The notes under the pieces: model-generated
What the model saw: the letters and a program-made list of their open reading frames with translations, nothing else
Told to the model about the DNA's origin: nothing
Database searches by the model: none
Translations under genes and position numbers: made by a program
DNA from: Mitosporidium daphniae
Lineage: Eukaryota > Microsporidia
Direction of reading: 5' to 3'
Length of the DNA: 26,136 nt
NCBI RefSeq assembly: GCF_000760515.2
Contig: NW_013546151.1
Span: 1 to 26,136 of the forward strand
Part shown: positions 1-8,402 of the stretch, piece after piece
Layout of the letters: each line of letters begins with the position of its first letter
Position numbering within the stretch: position 1 is the first letter of the stretch

Positions 1-3000
1 GGCGGGGCTTGAAAATTTCGGCCTTTTCTGAATCTATCCTTTCAAGCCTGTTGGAATCGGCGACTTCTGCAGAAAAATCAACTTCATTCCTTCGGAACCA
101 AAAGCTCAATTTGTTTTCTAGCTACATAAAGGAATGCAAACGCCTGGGCCTGTTAAACTGCGTTCCCGTTGAACTCCAGTCTGGAATCTTATCTCCGCTG
201 TCAAATGGCTTCAACACTTGCTTTTTGAATTATCCCGTGCTTTTGAGCGCTTTCAAATTGCACGGTAACGATCGGGCTGTTGGCGAAGCCCATGCTCCAA
301 ACGAGCTTTATCGGGTGATTTCCAACATTGAGGCCAACTTTGTCGGGTTTTTTGAATTCATCCCGGGCTTCAAAAAGGCTGTCATATCGATTTCGGGGCT
401 CTCCACGATTGACCAGACGTCCAAGATTCACAGAATCGTTGGTACTCTATTTGAGTGGCTGTGTATCAATTCTGTTCTTGCAGACTCTAAGGTGTCCAGA
501 TTCCATTTGCTGGCCTGCAAACTTGTTGGCAACTGGTCCGTTTGTAATGCCAGTCAATGCTGCATGTTGGTCAATTCCGCGGATGTTTTTGATGTGTTAT
601 GTGTGGTTGAGCTGATTTCAAATAGCATGCCAACGTTGTCAATCGAAAATGTGTCCAAACTTATTGGCTCCTTGAAATCGGAACTTGTTGACATGCAGCA
701 CAAAACCAGGCATTTTGACGGCAAGAATGCCATTTCAAACGAGTTTGTTGACAAGCTTGATTTGCTTCTGACCGAAGCTCGGGCATGTGCTTGTAAACAT
801 GGCTTTATTACATCGTTGAGCACGAGTCCCTTGTACGAAAAACGGGCTCCACTCGAACGCAGCGATTCTTCATCTTGTGCTGCATTTACGGACAAAATTC
901 TGCTGTTGGCGCAACACGTGATTTCGGTGTTGAATTCGATCTCAATACCACGGGATGTCGGATTTGGCTCAATTGAAAATACGATTCCGCAGCTTTATGT
1001 ATTGTTCAAGATGCTATTTTCGGATGCCTTTTATGCCTCGCTCCACGGGCTATTAGACATTTCTCCAAATCCATGTGGCTTGCCATTGATGACGATGCTT
1101 GTATCGATGCTACACGTGATGGTCCGATTGTTTCTTATTTTTGTAAATTCACTCTCCGAGTTATCGATTCACACGATTGCCTCAATTGCAGCGATTTATG
1201 AGAACAACTTTGGAGAGGTATCGACATCATCAAAATCGGACCCCACAACAGCTGATGGCGAAGGTTGTGAAGCGCAACAAGGCCCCATGCGTGCAGATGA
1301 TGGCACCGAGCTTCCAAAAGGCATGGCAGACTGTAAGGACGTCCCTTCTCAACAATCCAAGAACGTTTCAAATGAAATTGAATATGAGGAGCAAATATCC
1401 GATGTCAAGCAACAATCGGACGAAAAGCACAGTGAACAAGATCCCGAAGCAGACAAACAAAACGACATTCAGCCGCAAGCAGAAAATGAGGCTGCCGTAA
1501 GTACTAGTGAAAAGATGGATGGCATGCAGGATTGCAGAGACCAATCGGAATTTGAGAAAAACACCCGATCCGATCAAAATGATGCTCTTGACGAGGCAGA
1601 GACAGAAGGTGCTGATACTTTAGCTGCTTCACAAGAGGACCGCATTTGTGACAATCAGTTTAAGGAACAGCTAAATGAGGAAGAAGATTCCAGTGGCATG
1701 GCAAATGACGAAATACTGGAAAAACTGAACACCGATTCGTTTCCGCAGCATCTTGATCAAAGCATTTGGCAGGATGACCTCTCTTCCGATAATGAATTGT
1801 CCGAGGTCGATGAGGGTGGTGATTTTGCACACCAGGACGCTACCCCCGCTGCACGAGAGAAAGATCTTGCTCGCAGAAATGACAAATCTGTTACGGAAAA
1901 ACCTGGCTCCTCATCAAGTTGCGAGAGAAAGCCTAAACAGGAAGAGAGTTCTCTGGCTAATGTCGATTTATTGGACCAGGATAAAGGTATCTGTGGTGTT
2001 GATGCGGATGATGTTGATGCGGCTATGGAAGATAATTTATGCAAAGATCGCATTTCTATGGACGAAGACGTTGATGCCGATCCAAATGGCTTTGACACCG
2101 AATCAAAAAGTCTTGATGCTGACCCAAATGCTTTGCAGGATCATACAGAGGGTATGGATGATGAGAATATTGAAGCCTCTGCCCAGCCAATGGATCCTTA
2201 TCAAGAGGAGGCTCTTGCGTATGGCGAAATCCCACAAAACTTGGCCCAATTTACAGATGAAGAGAAGAGCCCATCACAAGGCACGAATGATGATATTAAC
2301 TCGGAAAACATCGGCATCGATTGCAACTCGGATAACATCGGCACCGATTGCAACTCCGAGAAACAGGATCAGTTCGGAAAGGCCTCAAATGGTCAGCTCG
2401 ATGATGCTTCAAACAAGGAACGTGCGAACCTGATTGATCAACTGCTTGAATTACCTCCACAACACAACGACCTGCAGTGTAGGAGGATATTAGGGGATCA
2501 GCTGGCCACGTGGAGAGACCTCTTGATGTCGCTGGAAAATTCTGCTCCAAACTCTGCACCGGAAAATGGCTCGCAGAATCCAGAGGTCTTTGAATATGAT
2601 TTGGACGACCCACTCGCGTCCAATGTAGACTCTGCGCACGTTCTTTCTCAAATATCGAAAGAAGATTTTAATGATGCGCCATCCTCTTCTGCATTGAATA
2701 ACCCTATTCAAGGGCAGCGGGGTAAGAGCCTTCCATTACAACAGCCATTTGACCAAATTTCTTTGAACAAAGACAATGATGGCTCACATTCGGAAGCTGA
2801 AACTTGTAACGCAAACGTTGAAGGCTTGGATTCCTCTTTCTCGACAATTGAGACTGAACCGCAACATGATTGCATTGAAGATATGGACGATGACCGTCCC
2901 TCTGAGATGGTTTTATCCCCCGGCTATAGGAACCATAATTGGCCAGAATACCTGCATGCTACGTATCCACTTGCATGCGAGTTGACAGAGAAACTTAGAA

Positions 3001-3824
3001 TGGTCCTAGATCCTACCATTGCAGGAAAGTTGCAGGGCGACTACAAAACAGGAAAAAGGCTGAACATGAAAAAAGTTATCCCCTACATTGCTTCTGGCTA
3101 TCGACGAGACAAGATTTGGCTACGAAGGACCAAGCCATCGAAAAGAAACTACCAAATCCTGATTTCGGTCGACCAAAGCCTGTCGATGGAGTCCTCTGGC
3201 GCCCCCCATCTACTTTTTCAAGTCATTGCGCTGTTGTCTCAAGCATTTTCGAAAATCGAGGTTGGCCATGTCGGTTTGGCCGGGTTTGGAGCCGAAACTC
3301 ATTCTTACATCGCTCTTCCCGGGTGTAGCTCGGACAGCAACTTTTGCTCCCAATTCAATGAGAACATTGGGGACCAAATTTTGGCAAACTTTCACTTTAA
3401 CGCGGAATCCACAAATCTCCTTTCTCTGCTTTCAAAATCCTTACAATGGTTTGAGCAGGCAAAAAGCGCCTCTTTTTCTGCTTGTTCCCAAATCCACTTT
3501 ATCCTGACAGACGGCATATTTAATAATTCCGATCAAATAAGAAAACTCTTGAACCAGTTTTCGGCGCAAAGGATCCTGGTTATCTTTTTGCTACTTGACG
3601 CCCGTTCTTCGAGAGATTCCATTCTAGAGCTAAAGTCCGTCGCATATGAATTTGATGGCACGAAGCCAATCATGAAGATAACCAAATATATCGACCAATT
3701 TCCTGCCAAGCACTACTTGGTGATCAGAGATATCTCCACGCTCCCTTCTATCTTTTGTAAATGTTTAAGGGAGTGGATTGAAGGCATAAACAGGACCTCT
3801 GTCTGTGAAACCTTTCGCTATTAA
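1..3824 (+). CDS. MDN1: Midasin (Mdn1/Rea1), C-terminal part; 5' end outside window
   Basis: C-terminal part of the giant dynein-like AAA ATPase that removes assembly factors (Rsa4, Ytm1) from pre-60S ribosomes in the nucleolus and nucleoplasm. The frame is open from the left edge, so the start and the AAA ring lie upstream. About 1,270 residues are visible: a helical linker-like region (to about nt 1190), then a long Asp/Glu/Gln-rich segment (about nt 1200-2900) typical of midasin, then a C-terminal MIDAS (VWA) domain. The MIDAS metal motif DxSxS appears as DQSLS at 3171-3185, followed by GLAGFGAET and LTDG segments. No intron is needed. A 27-nt duplication (2307-2360) repeats a nine-residue NIGxDCNSx unit inside the acidic region. 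An AATAAA overlaps the stop codon (3824-3829). Identification rests on the acidic region plus MIDAS architecture and is strong. Confidence 0.9.
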   Translation, partial: RGLKISAFSESILSSLLESATSAEKSTSFLRNQKLNLFSSYIKECKRLGLLNCVPVELQSGILSPLSNGFNTCFLNYPVLLSAFKLHGNDRAVGEAHAPNELYRVISNIEANFVGFFEFIPGFKKAVISISGLSTIDQTSKIHRIVGTLFEWLCINSVLADSKVSRFHLLACKLVGNWSVCNASQCCMLVNSADVFDVLCVVELISNSMPTLSIENVSKLIGSLKSELVDMQHKTRHFDGKNAISNEFVDKLDLLLTEARACACKHGFITSLSTSPLYEKRAPLERSDSSSCAAFTDKILLLAQHVISVLNSISIPRDVGFGSIENTIPQLYVLFKMLFSDAFYASLHGLLDISPNPCGLPLMTMLVSMLHVMVRLFLIFVNSLSELSIHTIASIAAIYENNFGEVSTSSKSDPTTADGEGCEAQQGPMRADDGTELPKGMADCKDVPSQQSKNVSNEIEYEEQISDVKQQSDEKHSEQDPEADKQNDIQPQAENEAAVSTSEKMDGMQDCRDQSEFEKNTRSDQNDALDEAETEGADTLAASQEDRICDNQFKEQLNEEEDSSGMANDEILEKLNTDSFPQHLDQSIWQDDLSSDNELSEVDEGGDFAHQDATPAAREKDLARRNDKSVTEKPGSSSSCERKPKQEESSLANVDLLDQDKGICGVDADDVDAAMEDNLCKDRISMDEDVDADPNGFDTESKSLDADPNALQDHTEGMDDENIEASAQPMDPYQEEALAYGEIPQNLAQFTDEEKSPSQGTNDDINSENIGIDCNSDNIGTDCNSEKQDQFGKASNGQLDDASNKERANLIDQLLELPPQHNDLQCRRILGDQLATWRDLLMSLENSAPNSAPENGSQNPEVFEYDLDDPLASNVDSAHVLSQISKEDFNDAPSSSALNNPIQGQRGKSLPLQQPFDQISLNKDNDGSHSEAETCNANVEGLDSSFSTIETEPQHDCIEDMDDDRPSEMVLSPGYRNHNWPEYLHATYPLACELTEKLRMVLDPTIAGKLQGDYKTGKRLNMKKVIPYIASGYRRDKIWLRRTKPSKRNYQILISVDQSLSMESSGAPHLLFQVIALLSQAFSKIEVGHVGLAGFGAETHSYIALPGCSSDSNFCSQFNENIGDQILANFHFNAESTNLLSLLSKSLQWFEQAKSASFSACSQIHFILTDGIFNNSDQIRKLLNQFSAQRILVIFLLLDARSSRDSILELKSVAYEFDGTKPIMKITKYIDQFPAKHYLVIRDISTLPSIFCKCLREWIEGINRTSVCETFRY

Positions 3825-3966
3825 ATAAATTATTGTTTAACACTACGAGCACGCAACTCCACACGTGCGGAGGCCGCCCAAAAAAATTCCACACGTCGGG
3901 TTATTTATTTTTAGAACAAAACTCATTCATTTGGGGGACAAAATTCATTCATTTGGGGGACAAAAT
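3825..3966. other. Convergent intergenic spacer with poly(A)-like signals
   Basis: A 142-bp spacer between the 3' ends of midasin (+) and CysRS (-). AATAAA at 3824-3829 serves the plus strand, and the minus strand has AATAAA at 3904-3909. The right half is filled by the 22-nt tandem repeat described separately. No ORF or RNA gene is visible. Confidence 0.6.
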
Positions 3967-3980
3967 TCATTCATTTTTGG
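3915..3980. repeat. 22-nt tandem repeat, three units, running into CysRS stop codon
   Basis: Three near-identical 22-nt units (core ACAAAATTCATTCATTTGG) lie in tandem. The period is visible as ACAAAA recurring at 3916, 3938 and 3960. The rightmost unit contains the TGA stop codon (3967-3969) and the last codons of the CysRS gene on the minus strand; the other two lie in its 3' untranslated region. The units therefore probably arose by duplicating the end of that gene. Confidence 0.85.
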
Positions 3981-6443
3981 AACGAAATAACTTTTCCTGC
4001 TGCTGATATTCTTTTATCAGCTTTTTTATGCGCGATTTTGGCAATTCCTCCCCTGCAGCATCATGTGTAGGGATTCCCTATAAATAAATTCAAACGCAGT
4101 TCCAACCTGTTCGTCAAATTTTGAATACAAAGACAGATCCTTGAACATTTCCGAAGGGCAAATTAGTGCTCTGGTATGTCTTTGTGCCTGGCGCTGTTGA
4201 GATATGGCTGCCATTTCTTTCTTTTTGTGCAGCGAGGCCTGCATGCTCTACGTGATTTTAAACTAGTCAAAAAACCTGCTCCTTCTCTTCTTTCATCCTT
4301 TTTAAAGTATCCTGGTCAAGGATCTTTACAAGCGCAGCTAGATGGCCACTTCCTTCAGTGGTCCTATCCTCCAAAATAACGCCAAGATCGGGGCAACCAT
4401 TGTCTCGAAGCTGATCGCACAATTCGAGAAGCATTTTTGGACTGATTTGCTGGCCTTTCTGAAGCGCTTCAAAGGAGAGGGCCCTTAGCTTATCCCTGAA
4501 GGATGAAATCAGGTGTGCAGATTTGGCAAATAAGGAGCTCTAGTTTAAAGTAAGCATTGATGGGAAATGCCATACCTGCGACACGGTGCATTGGTCGTTA
4601 AGGTTCGCAAAACTAACCCCAAAGGCCTTTAAAATCTTCTCAATATAAGCAGAGATTTCACTAAGCAATTGCGAGTAAACGGACGCATCTCCCTTGTTTT
4701 TCAAGTACACTCTGCAATCGCTCATCAGAGCGTTAAGCGATTTCAAGACAGAGGGCGTATCAAACGAGTCGCAAAGGGAAGCATGCACGGCTTCTTGGCA
4801 AGCAAACAGAGACTGCGACAAGCTTTTCTCTTCATCGCCAAAAAACGATACAAATTGGGAGTCTTCTCCAAGGCCTCTAATTACCGCATCAACCTGTGCA
4901 AAAAAATTAACAAATGAAGCTTCAAGAGAAACAGTCTCCAACATCGAGGTCTCTTTGTAATCAAGAGTGGAAGACCATGTATGGGTGAGGAAAAATAATC
5001 TCAATTGACGAGAGGTCCATCTAGACAAAGCTTCCTATGATAAAGTTGATCGGATCCAGGGCACCAACCTTGATGGTGATGAAATTTTTCAAACTCTTGG
5101 ACATTTTTTGCCCCTCAATGTGAAGATGTCCTGTGTGCAGGAAATAATTAACCCATTGCTCACAATCGTACTGTGCCTAATCGTTAATTGCTGTTTTAAC
5201 CCGATGGACTACCTCTGATTGAGCAAGCTCATTGTCATGATGCGGGAAGGCAAGATCAACACCACCGGAATGGATGTCAAGAACACCAGGGATCACATCT
5301 CCGGCCATTGCCGAGCATTCAATATGCCATCCGGGGCGACCGGGCCCCCAGGGAGATGGCCATACAGGCTCTCCTGCTTTCGAATGCTTCCAGAGCGCAA
5401 AATCGGCATTGGAACGCTTGCCGTGAGATAAATTTCCAAGAGCGCCCTCGCCCTCTTCAAGGAGCTTTTGGCGGTCAGCAGACTGTGGGCACAGCTTTGC
5501 ATATGTGTGCTTTGGAGAGTTGTTAAACTTCAAAGTGTCAAAGTAAATTGAACCATCGAGCTGATACCTAAAAATAACAGGGCATTGAAAGGCTACCCGT
5601 AGCCGTTGTTAATAATTTCCTGGATGCAAGAAACTATCTGCGGAATGTATTCGCTTACGCGAGTAAGCACAGCGGGCGGTAGCACGTTCAACGCTTCCAT
5701 ATCATCAAAGAACTCTTTTTCCCAATACTCTGGCAATTCCTTGAATATTTTAGGATCGGAAAGAGTATGTCCATATTGCGAGTCCAAATAGGAGCCCAAA
5801 AGCGCGTGAATAGATTCGGGGATGGTGGAGTGTTCTTTTCCTTTGACAAACGCAAGGGCATCAATAAGAGCCTCAAGAAATGCAGGAGGCTCTTCAGCAG
5901 CATTTTTCGCTCCGTGTGAAAGCAAAAACGAGCGAATGGACTCGGAACAAGTAAACGTCGATAATTTCGAAAGATCCACTTGATCAGAAGATAGAGCAAG
6001 TCGGGAAGAAAGATAATGCGCTACAGCCTTTTCGACTAGCTTTACGATACCACTGGGAGCAAGCTCAGGCTTTTCGGCCCCGGACAGCTGGGATAAAAGT
6101 TGGGATGTAAGAAACTCTTGACGGGCTCGAAGAATGATCTTATCATCGACATCCGTGATGTTCATTACAAACTGGATGTTGTATCCAAAGTAGTCCGTCA
6201 TAATTCGCCGAATGATATCAATGGTCACATAATTTCTGCATGTAAACTAAGCTCAAAATGATACCTTGCATGGCCCATATGCGATGCATCATAGACTGTC
6301 GGTCCGCAAGAGTACCACCTGATCAGCGCGTCGGCACGTTCGGGGATGAATTCGGTCTTTTCTTTGGCAAGCGTGTTCAAAATTTTCAATTTCGGTTGCA
6401 TCGATTTCGAGGTTGTTGGCATCTTCCATTTGCTTGTGGCCAT
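3967..6443 (-). CDS. CARS1: Cysteinyl-tRNA synthetase, 8 exons
   Basis: Class I aminoacyl-tRNA synthetase that charges tRNA-Cys. Exons (minus): 6443-6265, 6235-5597, 5567-5213, 5176-5069, 5034-4576, 4539-4276, 4247-4107, 4077-3967. They sum to 2,256 nt, or 751 aa, the size of the eukaryotic cytosolic enzymes. Introns are 29, 29, 36, 34, 36, 28 and 29 nt. Motifs restored or kept by splicing: [19 protein letters not shown] (HIGH-type signature HMGH, completed across intron 1), [10 protein letters not shown], the zinc-site region GWHIECSAM and [12 protein letters not shown], then KMSKS in exon 4. The fungal/metazoan C-terminal tail follows ([43 protein letters not shown]). The start chosen is the ATG just before the KWKMP segment, but the frame stays open to an ATG at 6704 (separate entry). 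Its 3' end overlaps a tandem repeat. Confidence 0.95.
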
Positions 6444-6704
6444 TTTTGACGTGGTGGAAAGCGCTTTCGACACGGAAATATATTTGAAAAGTTTGGGAAA
6501 CAGCACTAATGTGATGATTAAGCTTACTAATCTGCAGATTAAACTTGCTAATCTGCGGACTAAACTTACTAATCTGCGGCTTAAACTTACCAATGTGCCG
6601 ATTAAACTTACTAATGTGCCGATTAAACTTGCCATTCGGCATTTGATGCCTCTGAATCTAAAGATGCTCGCGGTTTTATTCAATATGATCGACACATAAA
6701 GCAA
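6444..6704 (-). other. Possible alternative N-terminal extension of CysRS
   Basis: The CysRS frame is open 87 codons further upstream, to an ATG at 6704. The extension has no Asp or Glu, is rich in Arg/Lys, Ser/Thr, Leu and Ile, and starts with an amphipathic-looking segment (MLYVSIILNKTASIFRFRG). That composition resembles a mitochondrial presequence. About a third of it is encoded by a 21-nt tandem repeat, giving seven-residue LVSLIGT-type units, and any frame through such a repeat tends to stay open. A dual-localised CysRS made from two starts is therefore plausible but unproven. Confidence 0.4.
6517..6633. repeat. 21-nt tandem repeat, about 5.6 units
   Basis: Five full units and one partial unit of 21 nt (ATTAAACTTACTAATCTGCGG on the plus strand, with point differences). 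They lie at the 5' end of the CysRS gene. The period is a multiple of three, so both strands stay open across it. The three left units carry AATCTGC, the right ones AATGTGCC, suggesting stepwise expansion. Confidence 0.9.
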
Positions 6705-6736
6705 GCAAATTTGCTTTTTATGAACATATGCCGGCG

Positions 6737-7453
6737 TTAGGAACCGAACTTTTCTGCTATCCCCATTTTAAACGGAAGATCTTTAAAAATAAAAGAATCA
6801 AGGGAGCTGCTTGCAAGCGTTCCTGATTCCAGGGCATTTGCAATGACATCGTCTGGGCGTGTGATTCTATCGCACCTTGAATATCCAGGACGTATCAGCA
6901 ACAAGACAATATAAATGTCGTCCGAGTCTTCAATAATATTTACAACAGGCAACGAAATCTTCTTTCCCAATACACTGGAGCAATTTTCCCTGGCAAGTTG
7001 TCGCTCTTTCCATCTCTCTTTGTCTGGGACAGATAGCTTGGCAACGATATAAACAAACATGTTGTTATGTCTCAGCTCTTCCAAAAAATTGAGCAAGTTA
7101 TTAGATGTGTTCATGAGCATAAAAAGACCCGATCCCGGTATCAGTTTGTCGGGAATATAAGCAGGGGCGCTCATCCGCCGAGCCGCTCTATTGTTCTCAA
7201 GAATGTATATGATGTCTTTTGGAGAGTGGCTATTTGCATCCAACAAATCTACATTTGCAGGGAAAGAGCCAAATAAAAATCCGGAAGAAAATCTATAATT
7301 TAGCAAACTTTCAGGAAAATGGTCAAGGGGCTCTTTAAATACCAAACACACACAGTCATGGAACATTACAACAGCACGTCCCGGGGGAAGCAATTTATTA
7401 AAATTTAAGCAAACCCCTTGATTTAACGAAATTGCACTATGGAGATGTTGCAT
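6737..7453 (-). CDS. Unrecognised protein, or 3' exon of the coiled-coil gene upstream
   Basis: An open frame of 238 codons beginning at an ATG at 7453. I recognise no family. The product looks globular and mixed: a hydrophobic stretch near LLPPGRAVVMFHDCVCLVF, then charged helical stretches (ELRHNN, KERWKERQLAREN), and no clear membrane segment or catalytic motif. It lies 68 bp downstream of the end of the coiled-coil frame at 7522 on the same strand, so it may be the same gene. An intron at 7437-7570 (134 nt, GT to TAG) would join the two frames to make 474 aa, but it would be much longer than every other intron here. In-frame TGA codons just before the ATG show that the frame cannot extend upstream unspliced. 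Confidence 0.55.
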   Translation of the reverse strand: MQHLHSAISLNQGVCLNFNKLLPPGRAVVMFHDCVCLVFKEPLDHFPESLLNYRFSSGFLFGSFPANVDLLDANSHSPKDIIYILENNRAARRMSAPAYIPDKLIPGSGLFMLMNTSNNLLNFLEELRHNNMFVYIVAKLSVPDKERWKERQLARENCSSVLGKKISLPVVNIIEDSDDIYIVLLLIRPGYSRCDRITRPDDVIANALESGTLASSSLDSFIFKDLPFKMGIAEKFGS

Positions 7454-7521
7454 TTGGCGAGATCATCATCGGCAACACCAGCAACATCGCGTCCTAGTGA
7501 TGGCGGAGAGCAGAGCAGGTC

Positions 7522-8326
7522 TTATTTAGGAATATCATTTTTCCTGGATAGCCTTCTCGATGTGTGTAACGGCGCTTCACCTCCAGAGGAAGTGAACGTG
7601 CCTATCATTTTGCATATTTGGCCAAGGGATTGTTTATAAGAAAGCCATTCTTGTCTATCGCGTAGCGATGTCTCCAGAAGGGATGACTTTTTCTTTTCTA
7701 ACTCATTAATTTCGGTGAGAATGGCATTTTTTGTGGAAAGAAGTTTGCGTAGTGTAGCTTTGACCCTGTCATAATCATCACCCAGAAGAAGGATGCCGTA
7801 GTCTGGAAAGGCAAGCTCCTGCGGAAGGACATTGACAGGGCAGCCCTCATCTTCATCCACCATAAAGGGCTCATCACTTCTGAAAACAACACAAAGATCA
7901 TTTTCCATCGCATTGTGTGGTTCTTGCTGTGGATTTCCCCCAATGTTTTCGTTGCCATCTTCGGCTCCTTGCCCAGGAGAGATGGTGGGAACCCCTTGCT
8001 CCTCTTGCTGCTCCTGCTTGCCAGTATCGAATGCAATTCTGGAGACGTCGTCAAGAAACTCTGAACCAATCCACATTTTTCTATTGCATAAGATGAGCAT
8101 GGCTGAGATACCTAAACGAATGGAGCTCCTCAAATTGGGATTTTAGCAGCATCAGCTTATACTCTAAATCGGCAATGGTTCTTTTCTTCTCGGCCAATAG
8201 CATTTGAAGCTGTTGCATTTGGCTTCGAAGGTGGCGAAACTGGGCCATCTTTGCATAATGAGACGATGAAAATTCAATCAGCTGGGAATGGCTGAATTTC
8301 GACGGGAAGCACACTGGGAATGACAT
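7522..8326 (-). CDS. Unrecognised coiled-coil protein, 2 exons
   Basis: Exons 8326-8112 and 8080-7522 join across a 31-nt intron (8081-8111, GTATCT to ATAG). They give 257 aa if the TAA at 7522-7524 is the true end. The N-terminal part has a helical, Gln/Leu/Lys-rich stretch (FRHLRSQMQQLQMLLAEKKR). A Gln/Glu/Gly-rich low-complexity linker follows, then a second coiled coil (LRKLLSTKNAILTEINELEK). The domain order resembles small structural subunits of kinetochore, autophagy or tethering complexes, but I cannot assign one. The gene may continue into the frame at 7453-6737. The 76-bp region to its right is shared with eIF3c as a divergent promoter. Confidence 0.6.
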
Positions 8327-8402
8327 TTTGGAATTTAAATTAAATTTGTGCTCGTGTCAAAATTAAAATTCAAGAATGCAATTTTTTTGCATTGTAGGAC
8401 CC
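8327..8402. promoter_or_regulatory. Divergent promoter region with AT-rich motif
   Basis: A 49-bp gap (8327-8375), or 76 bp if eIF3c starts at its second ATG, separates the divergent starts of the coiled-coil gene and eIF3c. It holds AATTTAAATTAAATTT at 8332-8347. Similar AAATTT-containing motifs lie just upstream of several other starts in the window. Function is inferred from position and recurrence. Confidence 0.45.

Noticed and set aside
1753-2433. Second plus-strand frame inside the midasin acidic region
   Set aside because: Met/Lys/Arg-rich out-of-frame translation of Asp/Glu codons, without domain or start context.
6346-6699. Plus-strand open frame opposite the CysRS 5' end
   Set aside because: Its length comes from the 21-nt repeat, which is open on both strands. 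It overlaps the conserved CysRS exon 1 in antisense and has no family signature.
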